35,525 nucleotides of DNA, taken from NCBI GenBank assembly GCA_026398785.1, contig JAPLSF010000015.1:1-35525 (forward strand), given 5' to 3'. Every line of letters begins with the position of its first letter. Within the stretch, counting starts at the first letter, position 1. This document shows positions 25,017 to 34,025 of the stretch, piece by piece. A program made the translations under genes and the position numbers. The notes beneath the pieces were generated by a model. It did no database searches. It worked only from the letters and a program-made list of their open reading frames with translations, and was not told where the DNA came from. This DNA is from Pseudomonadota bacterium. GTDB taxonomy: Bacteria > Pseudomonadota > Gammaproteobacteria > Steroidobacterales > Steroidobacteraceae.

Positions 25017-26546
25017 CTATTCGCCCTGTTGCGGCGTGGCTGGAGCGGCGGGCTTCTCTGCCGGCGGTGGCAACAGCAGGATCCATGGCTGGCTGAACTG
25101 CACGCCCGGGGTCGCGACCGGTTCGCCGTTCTCAAGGCGTGGCCGATAGCGCGCGGTGCTTTGCAGCGACAAAGCCGTCTTTTCGCCGCGCCTCTTGTCG
25201 CCCGAGTCGTCGATCACTTGCGGCGCCTCCACGCGGCCCAGCGCGCTGACCGTGTACTCGACGACCACGTTGCGCACCTCGACCTCCGTGGGCGGGCGCT
25301 TCGGGTACCGGTTCCAGTCGTCGGGCCGGAACAGGTGCAGCAGGACGGGCTGGCCGAAGATCGCCTCGGTGTAGCTCTTGCCATTCAGCTTGTCGGTCAC
25401 GCGCGCGGCCGCGCGCCACGCCTGCTGGTAATGACTGCGCGCGCGATCCGGCTGATTGCGCACCTGATACCAGTCGCCAATCTGGGTCCGTACGTTCAGC
25501 ACCGCCACGGGTGATGGCGCCGCGGCCTGGTCGACGATCTGCGCCGCTCGCAGCAGCGACCGTTCGCCTTCGCCCGCCAGCGACGCGGGCGAAACCTGGA
25601 CCGGCACCAGCATCGCAGAGGGGTCATGAAACAGGGCCTCGCGTTGTTCGTCCGGGGATGCCAGCGGCTGCGCCGCCGGATCGAGCAGTTGCCGGCGATT
25701 GCAGGCGGCGATCGCAAGCAATGGACCCACGAGGAGCGGCGAGTTCGGGCCTTCGGCGGCTTCCACGATCTCGATCGCCTGCCGCAGCGTACGCCGCGAC
25801 TGGTCGTACGCTCCGATGCTCGTGTACCAGCGCCCGATCTCTTCCAGGGTCGGGGCGAGCTGCGGGCTGCTACCGCCATACTGGCGCGTCGCGATCCGCA
25901 GCAGGTATTTCTGCGCCTTCAACGCCTCCGGGTACCGACCGAGCTCGGTCAGGGAATCGATGTACTTCTCGACCAGCGGCACCTGTTTTGCCGTGAGCAG
26001 CCCTTCGTGCCGGCGCTTGAGGGCGATCGCCTGGTCGAAGCTCTGCACCGCGAGATCGTGCCGATTGCCGTCGTGATAGGCCGAAGCGAGGCCGGCGTAG
26101 GCTCGTGCCAGCCGATCGTGCAGTGGACGGCCCGAACTCTCGATCAGCTTGATCACGCGCAGGTACGTGGACTCGGCACCGACGTAGTCATCGGACAGGT
26201 TCTGGACCATGCCGAGGTTCATCAGCGCAACCTGCACCTCTTCGGCCGTTGGCGTGGTGGCCTGCGCCGCTGCGAGTTCGAGCACGCGCTCGGCATGCGG
26301 CACGGCCTCCGCGTACCGTCCGGCGTCGAACTCGGTGCGGAAGCTCGTGTAGGCGTCGGTCGCGCTGGCGGTCGCCGGGTTGCCTGCGGCGTTGCCCGGA
26401 GGCGTCGCAACCGGGTCCGCGGGAGCAGGGGGGGCGGACTGCGCGAACGCGGTGCCCGCCACGGCGAGGCCGGCCCACGCGGCCGCGACGAGCCATTGGC
26501 GCCGCGCGCTGGATCCGGACAACACGGTGTGGAGACGGTCACTCAC
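25017..26546 (-). CDS. Exported TPR protein with TonB C-terminal-like domain
   Basis: The protein has 509 residues. The N-terminus has a signal-like segment (ARRQWLVAAAWAGLAVAGTAFAQ), followed by a Pro/Ala-rich spacer containing a 7-base C run. Several TPR-type repeats follow from about 60 to 290 (DAYTSFRTEFDAGRYAEAVPHAE, ARAYAGLASAYHDGNRHDLAV). The last 90 residues read VEYTVSALGRVEAPQVIDDSG and RYRPRLENGEPV, the beta pattern of the TonB_C energy-transducer fold. There is no separate TonB anchor helix and box. It is a periplasmic scaffold or adaptor of unknown partner. It faces the ExbB/VWA operon tail to tail, which may or may not be meaningful. Confidence 0.82.
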   Translation of the reverse strand: MSDRLHTVLSGSSARRQWLVAAAWAGLAVAGTAFAQSAPPAPADPVATPPGNAAGNPATASATDAYTSFRTEFDAGRYAEAVPHAERVLELAAAQATTPTAEEVQVALMNLGMVQNLSDDYVGAESTYLRVIKLIESSGRPLHDRLARAYAGLASAYHDGNRHDLAVQSFDQAIALKRRHEGLLTAKQVPLVEKYIDSLTELGRYPEALKAQKYLLRIATRQYGGSSPQLAPTLEEIGRWYTSIGAYDQSRRTLRQAIEIVEAAEGPNSPLLVGPLLAIAACNRRQLLDPAAQPLASPDEQREALFHDPSAMLVPVQVSPASLAGEGERSLLRAAQIVDQAAAPSPVAVLNVRTQIGDWYQVRNQPDRARSHYQQAWRAAARVTDKLNGKSYTEAIFGQPVLLHLFRPDDWNRYPKRPPTEVEVRNVVVEYTVSALGRVEAPQVIDDSGDKRRGEKTALSLQSTARYRPRLENGEPVATPGVQFSQPWILLLPPPAEKPAAPATPQQGE

Positions 26547-26585
26547 CGCGCCAGACTGACACGCGCGCGGCGTGGCTTCAATCGG

Positions 26586-27638
26586 TCAGCGGCGCTGGAA
26601 CAGGTAATGCGAGACGAGCCATTCTGCGCCGCCGCGATAGCCCCACAGTTCGGCGCACGACATGAAGAAGACGCGCCAGTACACCCACCACTTGCCGGCG
26701 TCGGCCTTGCCGTAGGTGGACTCGAACAGCGGCAGGATCGCGGCGCGGGTCCGGTCCATGTTGGTCAGCCAGGCCTCGGCGGTCTTCTGGTAATGCACGC
26801 CGGGAACGTGCCAGTGCTCGCGCAGGTGCAGGTCGGACTGGAAGTACAGCAGCAGGTCGTCGCTCGGCATGATGCCGCCCGTGAAGAAGTACTTCGACAT
26901 CCAGTCACCGGGCCCGTCTCCGGCGCCCGTGACCTCGAACGGGTAGGCGAACTCCTTGTGCGTGAAGATGTGCACGAACAGTGTCGCTTGCGGCCGCATC
27001 CAGCCGGCGATGCGGTGCAGCAGCATCTCGTAGTTGCGCATGTGCTCGAACATCTCGACCGAGACCACGCGGTCGAAGCGCCGCTCTGCCGGAAATTCGA
27101 GCACGTTGGCGTCGCAGGTGATCACTTCGACATTGCGCAGCCCGCGCTCCGCGGCGCGCGCATCGATGAATTCCTTTTGCGTGCGCGAATTCGAGACGGC
27201 AGTGATGCGCGCAGCTGGAAAGTGCGCCGCCATCCACAAAGTGAGCGAACCCCAGCCGCAACCGAGCTCGAGGATGTCTTCGCCATCGCGCAGTCGGGCG
27301 CGCTCACAGGTGAGGCCAAGCATCGCAGCCTCGGCGTCGTCGAGGCTCGTGACGCCATCGCGGTAATAGCAAGACGAATACTTGAGGTGCCGGCCGAGCA
27401 CCTGCTCGAAGAACGCGGTCGGCACTTCGTAGTGCTGCTCGTTGGCCTCGCGCGTGGCGATCGCAACGGGGCTCGCGCGCAACCGTTCCACCAGTCGCAT
27501 CAGGCTGGCCTGCTGCGCCTCGACGCTGCTCTTGCGTTCGTCACGCAGTCGTTCGGCCAGCAGCCGGCGGATGCCGAAGCGGATCACGGCATCGGGTAAC
27601 AAGTCCCGCTCGAGCAGGCGCAGCGACAGCGAAGGCAT
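26586..27638 (-). CDS. Cyclopropane-fatty-acyl-phospholipid synthase family methyltransferase
   Basis: The protein has 350 residues. The SAM-binding loop is ELGCGWGSL at 124-132. The family residues YSSCYY (about 88-93), EMFEHMRNYE and MPSDDLLLYFQ follow the usual order, with the C-terminal aromatic block WYRVFFMS-like (WWVYWRVFFMSCAELW). Members transfer a methyl group from SAM to the double bond of membrane phospholipid acyl chains, or act on related lipids or small molecules. It is shorter at the N-terminus than E. coli Cfa, typical of a second subgroup whose substrates are less certain. It lies between the TPR gene and amrB on the same strand. Confidence 0.87.
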   Translation of the reverse strand: MPSLSLRLLERDLLPDAVIRFGIRRLLAERLRDERKSSVEAQQASLMRLVERLRASPVAIATREANEQHYEVPTAFFEQVLGRHLKYSSCYYRDGVTSLDDAEAAMLGLTCERARLRDGEDILELGCGWGSLTLWMAAHFPAARITAVSNSRTQKEFIDARAAERGLRNVEVITCDANVLEFPAERRFDRVVSVEMFEHMRNYEMLLHRIAGWMRPQATLFVHIFTHKEFAYPFEVTGAGDGPGDWMSKYFFTGGIMPSDDLLLYFQSDLHLREHWHVPGVHYQKTAEAWLTNMDRTRAAILPLFESTYGKADAGKWWVYWRVFFMSCAELWGYRGGAEWLVSHYLFQRR

Positions 27639-27733
27639 GGGTGGTCTCAGCGAGAGGGGCGCAGCAGCAGCTTGGGCGCGGTTCGGCCGTTCATGCAGGC
27701 CGGTTCGCCGGGCGTCGTGGCGCGGATTCGGCT

Positions 27734-28552
27734 TCAGTCGCGGGCGTAGAGCGCGAAGCTGCCGTAACCCACGACCCGCTGACTGTCCCCGGCGGTGTCG
27801 CCCGAGGTCCGGCGGTCGAGCAGGCGCACTTCGAGGTCGCGATGTCGCGCGACCTCCATCAGTCCGTTGATGCTGTCGGCCCCGCAGGCCTGCGCTGCCG
27901 ACAGGTCGCTGCGGCGCTCGACTATGGCCTGCGCGGTCTGCCGGTCGAGCGCCTGTGCCTCGAGGTGGGTGTGATGGTGGCTCAGGTCCGAACTGACCAC
28001 GATCAGCGTCTCCAGGCCGCCCCAGACCGCCTCGAGCGCACGTCCCACCTGCTCGGGCGGGGCGAGTCCCACCGCGATCGGCAGCAGGTCGAAGTCCGTC
28101 AGCACGGACTGCAGGAAGGGCACCTGGACTTCGAGCGAATGCTCGAGCGCATGCGGCGCGTCCGCGATGCCCGCGAGTCCGAGTTCTCGCAGGCGCCGGC
28201 GGCCCTCATCGTTGACACCCACCTGGCCGAACGGCGTCGAGAAGTAGTCGCAAGAGGGCATGGCGAGGCCCCGCATCTTGACCCGATGGCTCGGACCCAG
28301 CAGCACCACGTGGCGGATAGAGCCCGCTGCCGCGCCCGCGAGCGTCCGATACGCCGAGGCTGCGACGGCACCGGAGTACGCATAACCCGCGTGCGGCACG
28401 ACGAGCGCTTTCGGCAGGCGAGCGGCGGTCTTGCAGCCGCTGCCGAGCAGCGTCTGCACCGCGCAACGGAGGCCGTCGGCATCCTTGGGGTAATAGAGGC
28501 CCGCCGCGGCAGAGGGCCGCACGCCGGTTGGATCTTTGCTCGGAGCTGGCAT
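27734..28552 (-). CDS. amrB: AmmeMemoRadiSam system protein B (MEMO1 family)
   Basis: The protein has 272 residues. Typical Memo motifs are VVPHAGYAYSG near 50-60, LLGPSHRV near 83-90, SLEVQVPFLQ, SSDLSHHH and GYGSFALY at the C-terminus. The His residues correspond to the metal-site-like pocket of Memo and of class III extradiol dioxygenases. In many bacteria AmrB is encoded beside AmrA (AMMECR1) and a radical SAM protein AmrS; neither is next to it here. The reaction is not established. A Gly-rich ribosome-binding-like run precedes the ATG at 28552, and a short hairpin lies further upstream. Confidence 0.9.
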   Translation of the reverse strand: MPAPSKDPTGVRPSAAAGLYYPKDADGLRCAVQTLLGSGCKTAARLPKALVVPHAGYAYSGAVAASAYRTLAGAAAGSIRHVVLLGPSHRVKMRGLAMPSCDYFSTPFGQVGVNDEGRRRLRELGLAGIADAPHALEHSLEVQVPFLQSVLTDFDLLPIAVGLAPPEQVGRALEAVWGGLETLIVVSSDLSHHHTHLEAQALDRQTAQAIVERRSDLSAAQACGADSINGLMEVARHRDLEVRLLDRRTSGDTAGDSQRVVGYGSFALYARD

Positions 28553-28579
28553 TCCGCCCCCCAGCGCATTGCGCGCCGC

Positions 28580-28596
28580 GGACGACTATGTCGTCC
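28580..28596. promoter_or_regulatory. Perfect 7-bp inverted repeat upstream of amrB
   Basis: GGACGAC-TAT-GTCGTCC lies 28 bases before the amrB start on the minus strand. It could be a hairpin in the leader or an operator. A three-base loop and no T-run make a terminator unlikely. Confidence 0.35.
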
Positions 28597-28690
28597 CCGT
28601 CCGCTCATCGCCAATCGTACGAATACGCATCCGGTGCGGGGCAATTCCTACAGCGCGGCTGTACAAGTGCGCTCGCGCGCCGGGTGATGC

Positions 28691-30820
28691 CTACCGCCGT
28701 CGTGATCCGCGCGACTTCGCCCGCAACGACACCGGCACGTTCGCGTGCAATTCATCGAGCCACACCGTCGCTGGTGAATCGCTGGGAGCGCGCCAGTCGC
28801 CGCGCGGGGAGAGCGACCCGCCCGAGCCCACCTTCGGACCGTTCGGCATTGCCGAGCGTTTGAACTGGCTGCCCTGGAAGAACCGCTTGAGGAATACCTC
28901 GAGCCACTCGGTGATCACGGCGAGATCGTACGAACGCCGTTCGCCGGGCGGCACCGTGTCCGGCCACGCGCCGGTGCCGGCATCGCCCCAGGCGCAATGC
29001 GCGAGGTACGCGACCTTGCTCGGCCGGTAGCCGAAGCGGCTGATGTAATAGAGGTGGAAGTCCTGCAGTTCGTACGGACCGACGACGGCCTCCGACGATT
29101 GCTCCGGCTTGTCGCCCGCGCCCGGCACCAGCTCCGGCGAGATCGGCGTCTCGACGATGCGTGTCAGCACGCCGATCGTGGCGGCATCGAACTGCCGCGC
29201 GCCGACCAGCCAGCGAATCAGATGCCGGATCAGCGTCTTCGGTACCGACGCATTCACGTTGTAGTGCGACATGTGGTCGCCCACGCCGTACGTGGTGAAG
29301 CCGAGCGCCAGCTCCGACAGGTCCCCCGTGCCCAGTACGAGCGCGTTGTGCCGATTGGCGAGCCGGAACAGGTGCGAGGTGCGTTCGCCCGCCTGCACGT
29401 TTTCGTAGGTGATGTCGTGGAGGGGTTCGCCCTGCGCGGCCGGATGACCGATGTGCTGCAGCATCAGTTCGGCGGACGGGCGGATGTCGATCTCGCCTGC
29501 CGTGATGCCGAGCGCCTGCATCAGCGCGTGCGCATTCGCGAACGTCTGGCGGCTGGTGCCGAAGCCCGGCAGCGTGTAGCCAAGAATGTTGGTGCGGGGC
29601 AGGCCGAGCCGATCGAACGCACGCACGGCGACCAGCGCGGCCTGCGTCGAATCGAGTCCGCCCGAGATGCCGATGACGACGCGCTTCAGTCCCGTGGCCG
29701 CAAGCCGTTTGCGCAGCGCCTCCACCTGGATGTCGTAGACCTCTGCACAGCGCTCGTCGCGCTGCGCCGGGTCGGACGGCACGTACGGAAACCGTTCGAT
29801 GCGGCGATCGAGCCGCACGTGGTCTGCCGGCACGTCGAGTTCGATCTCGATGCGTCGATAGCCCTCGAGCTGCCCGCGATGCGCCTGCACGCAATCGCCA
29901 AAGGTCGTCCACCGCATGCGCTCCTGGCGCAGGTGGTCCAGATCGAGGTCCGCCGTGATGAAGCCGCCCTGCAACGGAAAGCGCATCGACTCGGCCAGTC
30001 TCGCGCCGTTCTCGTAAATGAGTGCGTGGCCGTCCCAGGCCAGGTCGGTCGTCGATTCGCCCGGGCCCGCGGCCGAGTAGAGGTAGCCCGCGACGCACTT
30101 CGCCGATTGCGAAGCGCAGAGCAACCGACGGTAATCGGCTTTGCCCACGGTGACGTCGCTCGCCGACAGGTTCGCGATCACCGTCGCCCCGGCCAGCGCC
30201 GCGTAGGTGCTCGGCGGCAAAGGAGCCCAGACGTCCTCGCAGACTTCCAGGCCCAACACGAAGCCGGGCACGTTCTTCGCCTCGAACAGCAGTTGGGTAC
30301 CGAAGGGCACGGTCTGCCCGAGCAGCCGGATCGACGTCGCAAGGGCCTGTGCCGCCGGCGCGAACTGCCGCTTCTCGTAAAACTCGCGGTAGTTGGGCAG
30401 GTAGCTCTTGGGTACGGCGCCCAACAGCTCCCCGCGGCGCAAGAGCACGGCGCAGTTGAACAGCCGGTCATCCACCCGCAGCGGCATGCCCACCGCGAGG
30501 GCAATGGCGATTTCCTTGCTGGCCTCGACGAGCGTGCCGAGGGCCTGGACCGAGCCGTCGAGCAGGGCATCCTGCTGGAACAGGTCCTCGTTCGAGTACG
30601 CGGAGATTCCCAGTTCGGGGAATACCACCAAGATCGCATGGTTTGAGGCTGCTTCACGCGCGATCCGCACCATTTCGACGACGTTTGCCGCGGGGGAGGC
30701 CACTTCCACGCCTGGGGTGGCCACCGCCACCCGGACGAAGCCGTGGCGGTAAATGGAGTGGAACGGCAGTTCCGAGAGCTGCGGCACGCGCGGGCGGCGG
30801 GTTTCCAGGGTCGGGGGCAT
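28691..30820 (-). CDS. nadE: Glutamine-dependent NAD(+) synthase, long form
   Basis: The protein has 709 residues. It joins an N-terminal nitrilase-type glutaminase (catalytic Glu in VFPELGIS, Lys in [12 protein letters not shown], Cys in LEVCEDVW) to a C-terminal ATP-pyrophosphatase NAD synthetase (GISGGLDST with Ser386). It turns deamido-NAD, ATP and glutamine-derived ammonia into NAD. The length agrees with the long mycobacterial-type enzyme rather than the 540-residue form. All key residues seen are intact. The ATG at 30820 is followed by a Pro/Arg-rich lead of about 15 residues, so a slightly later start is possible. It is divergent from the Cys-rich gene at 30955. Confidence 0.95.
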   Translation of the reverse strand: MPPTLETRRPRVPQLSELPFHSIYRHGFVRVAVATPGVEVASPAANVVEMVRIAREAASNHAILVVFPELGISAYSNEDLFQQDALLDGSVQALGTLVEASKEIAIALAVGMPLRVDDRLFNCAVLLRRGELLGAVPKSYLPNYREFYEKRQFAPAAQALATSIRLLGQTVPFGTQLLFEAKNVPGFVLGLEVCEDVWAPLPPSTYAALAGATVIANLSASDVTVGKADYRRLLCASQSAKCVAGYLYSAAGPGESTTDLAWDGHALIYENGARLAESMRFPLQGGFITADLDLDHLRQERMRWTTFGDCVQAHRGQLEGYRRIEIELDVPADHVRLDRRIERFPYVPSDPAQRDERCAEVYDIQVEALRKRLAATGLKRVVIGISGGLDSTQAALVAVRAFDRLGLPRTNILGYTLPGFGTSRQTFANAHALMQALGITAGEIDIRPSAELMLQHIGHPAAQGEPLHDITYENVQAGERTSHLFRLANRHNALVLGTGDLSELALGFTTYGVGDHMSHYNVNASVPKTLIRHLIRWLVGARQFDAATIGVLTRIVETPISPELVPGAGDKPEQSSEAVVGPYELQDFHLYYISRFGYRPSKVAYLAHCAWGDAGTGAWPDTVPPGERRSYDLAVITEWLEVFLKRFFQGSQFKRSAMPNGPKVGSGGSLSPRGDWRAPSDSPATVWLDELHANVPVSLRAKSRGSRRR

Positions 30821-30954
30821 GCAGGGATCTCTTCCGGTCAGGTCGAAAGTGTCGGCTTCCCTGCCGGAGCGGGCAAGCGCGATTCTGCGACCTGGGCCAC
30901 AGCGGACAAACAGTCGGCGTGGCTAGTGTTACCTGCAGTCTGCAAGGAACTGTC

Positions 30955-31329
30955 GTGACCACCTCTTTGTTCGACCGTGCCAAGGGCATGTTTTCGCGTG
31001 AGGAGCCTGTCGCCGCCGACAAGGCGCCCAAGCCCGTGGCGAAGAAGGTGATGCAGACGTTTCATGCGGTCAGCATCCAGCCCGGTCGGCTTTGCTGCCA
31101 CGAGGCGCGGGTCCTGCAGGGCCAGCGCTTTCTTTCGCGCGAGGCACCGCCGCTGCCGCTCAAGAACTGCACGTGCGATAGCTGCACGTGCCTCTACCAG
31201 CACCACGATGACCGCCGCACCGGGGCCCGGCGCGCGCGCGACATCGGCGTGGCGATAGACGGTTGGACTGAAGACGACCGGCGCAGCCAGCAGGGTCGCG
31301 GCCGCCGCAAGATCGACAAGTCCGGCTGA
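30955..31329 (+). CDS. Small Cys/His-rich basic protein
   Basis: The protein has 124 residues from a GTG, with AAGGAA about eight bases before it. After a Lys-rich N-terminal part the core holds Cys47-Cys48, a CTCDSCTC cluster at 72-79 and His83-His84, followed by an Arg-rich DRRTGARRARD tail. The Cys/His pattern suggests a metal (zinc or iron-sulphur) site, and the basic tail could bind nucleic acid. It resembles a family of uncharacterised gammaproteobacterial proteins by motif but I cannot name it. It is divergent from nadE and convergent with the metallo-hydrolase. Confidence 0.75.
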   Translation: MTTSLFDRAKGMFSREEPVAADKAPKPVAKKVMQTFHAVSIQPGRLCCHEARVLQGQRFLSREAPPLPLKNCTCDSCTCLYQHHDDRRTGARRARDIGVAIDGWTEDDRRSQQGRGRRKIDKSG

Positions 31330-31330
31330 C

Positions 31331-31358
31331 CCGGCCGCGGCTCAGCCGCGCCGGCCGG
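31331..31358. terminator. GC-rich hairpin between convergent genes
   Basis: CCGGCCGCGG pairs with CCGCGCCGGCCGG with a three-base bulge and a short loop. It spans the stop of the minus-strand metallo-hydrolase and starts two bases after the Cys-rich gene's stop. There is no T-tract, so it is at best a weak bidirectional terminator. Confidence 0.3.
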
Positions 31359-31998
31359 CTACGACCGCATCACTCACGAACGGGTTCGTCCGCCGCTCGT
31401 GCCCGAACGTCGATATCGGCCCATGCCCGGGCACGAAACGCACGTCGTCCCCGAGCGTAAACAGCTTTTCACGAATCGAGCGGATCAGCGTGCCGTAGTC
31501 GCCGCCCGGAAAATCGGTGCGGCCGATCGACCCGGCGAACAGCACGTCACCGACGAATGCGATCTTGTCGGCGGCACAGTGGAACGTCACGTGGCCCGGC
31601 GTGTGACCCGGGCAATGCTGCACGTCGAATTCGACGTCGCCGACCTGCACCTTGTCGCCCTGGTCGAGCCACTGGTCGGGCACGAAGCTCTCGCATTGCC
31701 CGAAGCCGAACATGCGGCCCTGCTCGGCGATGCCGTCGATCCAGAACTGATCGCCCGGATGCGGGCCGATGATCGGCAGCCTTAAATCGCGCGCGAGCTT
31801 TGCCGTGCCGCCGGCATGGTCGATGTGGGCGTGCGTAAGCAGGATCTGCGTGAGTTTCACGCCGTGCTTGCTGGCCGCGGCGAGCACCTTCTCGAGATCG
31901 CCGCCCGGGTCGATCACCGCGCCTGCCAGCGTGCGCGGGCACCAGACCAGCGAGCAGTTCTGGGCAAAAGGCGTGACGGGAATGACGACAGCCTGCAC
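31342..31998 (-). CDS. MBL-fold metallo-hydrolase (YcbL / glyoxalase II-like)
   Basis: The protein has 218 residues. The metal site THAHIDH (His56, His58, Asp60, His61) is followed by CPGHTPGH, FVGDVLFAGSIGRTDFPGGD and VPGHGP, the full set of metal ligands of type II glyoxalase-like enzymes such as YcbL. Likely activity is hydrolysis of a thioester such as S-lactoylglutathione in the cytoplasm; persulfide dioxygenase is a less likely alternative. Its start abuts the DUF502 remnant's stop, so both were probably co-transcribed. Confidence 0.9.
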   Translation of the reverse strand: MQAVVIPVTPFAQNCSLVWCPRTLAGAVIDPGGDLEKVLAAASKHGVKLTQILLTHAHIDHAGGTAKLARDLRLPIIGPHPGDQFWIDGIAEQGRMFGFGQCESFVPDQWLDQGDKVQVGDVEFDVQHCPGHTPGHVTFHCAADKIAFVGDVLFAGSIGRTDFPGGDYGTLIRSIREKLFTLGDDVRFVPGHGPISTFGHERRTNPFVSDAVVAGRRG

Positions 31999-32450
31999 TC
32001 AGGCACCCCCCGGCGATGATTCCCGCGGCGTGGACGGCGCGTTGCTGCGTACGCCCCCCATCAGCGCGATGCGCATGCCTTCCTCGACCGAGAGCGACGT
32101 CGTTTCGATGAGTTCGCGCGGCAGGAAGATCGTGTAACCGCCCACCATGTAACTCATCGGCAGGTAGACGGCGACCATGTCGTCGCCGGCCGGATTCGAG
32201 CGACGCAGCATTTCGTCGGACTCGGCGGTGACGAAGCCGATGACCTTGCCCGGTCCGAACTGCACCAGCACGACGCGACGCAGGTCGCTGCCATGTCCGG
32301 ACGAGGGGAAGAACCGCATGAAGTCGCGGATTGCGAGGTAGATCGTCTTGACGACCGGGATGCGCGCGAACAACGCGTCCGACATGCGCAGTGCACGGTG
32401 CACGAACCAGGCGTTGACGCTTTCAACACCGTATTCCAGATTTTGCGCAT
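31999..32450 (-). pseudogene. DUF502 family gene, frameshifted by an internal deletion
   Basis: A typical DUF502 protein has about 200 residues with two N-terminal membrane helices. Here an ATG at 32448-32450 begins MRKIWNTVLK, which looks like the usual N-terminus. The reading then jumps frame near 32418-32421 straight into VNAWFVHRAL, the segment that normally follows the second helix. About 60 residues of helix hairpin are missing. The rest is intact: ARIPVVKTIYLAIRDFM, RRVVLVQFG, YLPMSYMVGGYTIF and SVEEGMRIAL. A GTG at 32401-32403 could still yield a 134-residue soluble fragment. Either a real deletion or an assembly join; the normal function is unknown. Confidence 0.7.
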
Positions 32451-32547
32451 GCTGTTCCTGCTGCCGACGGGCAGCGAGTATGCGTCAGCGCCGCCGCGCC
32501 CCGCCACCGCATCGCTTATGATTCGCGGGTTCACGAAATCGAGTTCG

Positions 32548-33999
32548 ATGCGACCCATCCTGCCCCGTCTGCTGCTGTCCTGGCTGCTCTCCGCCGCGCT
32601 GCTCACCACGCCCGGCGTCGCAGGCGCGCGCGACCGTGACTACCTGCCGCCCGAAGTCGAGCAGGCCATGAAGCGGCAGAAAGTGCCTGGCACCAGTCTC
32701 AGCGTGTTCGTGCGCGAGGTCGGCCGCGAAGAGCCCCTGCTCAGTTACAACTCGACCGTGCCGCGCAATCCGGCGTCGACGATGAAGGTCGTCACGACGT
32801 ACTCGGCGCTCGAATCCCTCGGGCCCGCCTACACGTGGCGGACTCGCGCGTACGCCACCGGCCCGATCCGCGACCAGGTGCTCGATGGCGACCTCGTGCT
32901 CGTGGGTGGCGGCGATCCGTTCATGACCCAGGAGCGTTGGTGGGCGTTCGTGGGTGGCTTGCGCCAGGCCGGTATCGCCCGCATCGCGGGGGACGTCGTC
33001 ATCGACAACACCTACTTCGCGTCCCAGGGCGACGATCGTGGCGCTTTCGACAACCGTCCTTACCGCTCGTACAACGTGCTTCCCGACGCATTGCTGGTGA
33101 ATTTCCAGACGGTCACCATCAATGCGGTACCGGATGCAGCCACCGGTTCCGTGCGGGTCAGCGCGAACCCATGGCCCGCGAACCTCGCGATCGACAACAA
33201 CGTCCGCCTCGATCCGGGTGCATGCAAGCGTGGCGCCGGCGGCATCGTGGTCGCAATGCCCGAAGGCGCGACCGGCAACCGCATCGAACTGGCGGGCCGG
33301 TACGCGGCGGGGTGCGGTCAGTACTCGGTGCCGCGTGCCGTCATGAAGGCGCCCGACTACGCGTACGGGCTGTTCCGCACATTCTGGCAGCAGTCAGGTG
33401 GGACGCTCGGGGGCGGCATGCGCCTCGGCACGCTGCCGGCCGCCGCGAAGCTGCTCTACTCGAACGAATCGCTGACACTCGCCGAGGTGATCCGGCTCGT
33501 CAACAAGTACTCGAGCAACTCGATGGCGCGTGCGCTGTTCCTGACGATGGGCGCAGAGCGTTACCCGGGCCGTCCAGCGACGACCACCGCCGGTCGTGAA
33601 GCCGTCATGGCATTCCTGGCGCAGCGTGGCATCGCCGCGCCGGAGCTCGTGCTCGAGAACGGCTCGGGGCTCTCCCGCAATGAACGCATCAGCGTCGCGA
33701 CGATGGCCGAGGTGCTGCTGGCCGCCTACCGCAGCCAGTACATGCCCGAGTTCGCCGCGTCGCTGCCGCTGTCGGCCACCGATGGCACCCTCAAGCGCCG
33801 GTTCAAGGCGCCTGAAATGCAGGGCCGGTTACGCCTGAAGACCGGGACGCTCGAGGACGTCACGGCGCTCGCCGGTTTCGTCAACGCGGCGAGCGGACGG
33901 ACCTTCGTCACCGTCGTTATCCTCAATCACCCCACGGCAGCGGAGGGTTCCGGCGAGGCGATCCAGACGGCCCTCGTGCAGTGGGTTTTCGGCCAGTAA
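32548..33999 (+). CDS. dacB: D-alanyl-D-alanine carboxypeptidase/endopeptidase, PBP4 (class C) type
   Basis: The protein has 483 residues with a signal peptide (PRLLLSWLLSAALLTTPGVAGA). All penicillin-binding motifs are present: S-T-M-K with Ser77 as the nucleophile and Lys80, S-S-N at 322-324, and K-T-G at 431-433. The large insert between the first two motifs marks the PBP4/DacB group, which trims or cleaves peptide cross-links of peptidoglycan in the periplasm. An in-frame ATG at 32518 would add ten residues, but the TATGAT there looks like a -10 box, so I prefer 32548. It is divergent from the broken DUF502 gene. Confidence 0.92.
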   Translation: MRPILPRLLLSWLLSAALLTTPGVAGARDRDYLPPEVEQAMKRQKVPGTSLSVFVREVGREEPLLSYNSTVPRNPASTMKVVTTYSALESLGPAYTWRTRAYATGPIRDQVLDGDLVLVGGGDPFMTQERWWAFVGGLRQAGIARIAGDVVIDNTYFASQGDDRGAFDNRPYRSYNVLPDALLVNFQTVTINAVPDAATGSVRVSANPWPANLAIDNNVRLDPGACKRGAGGIVVAMPEGATGNRIELAGRYAAGCGQYSVPRAVMKAPDYAYGLFRTFWQQSGGTLGGGMRLGTLPAAAKLLYSNESLTLAEVIRLVNKYSSNSMARALFLTMGAERYPGRPATTTAGREAVMAFLAQRGIAAPELVLENGSGLSRNERISVATMAEVLLAAYRSQYMPEFAASLPLSATDGTLKRRFKAPEMQGRLRLKTGTLEDVTALAGFVNAASGRTFVTVVILNHPTAAEGSGEAIQTALVQWVFGQ

Positions 34000-34025
34000 A
34001 CGACCGGGGAGCGGGGTTCACCGAC

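Noticed and set aside
25626-27599. 657-codon plus-strand open frame opposite the TPR and Cfa genes
   Set aside because: Composition is that of an antisense frame and it spans two unrelated real genes.
28997-30646. 549-codon plus-strand open frame opposite nadE
   Set aside because: nadE is unmistakable; the opposite frame has no domain.
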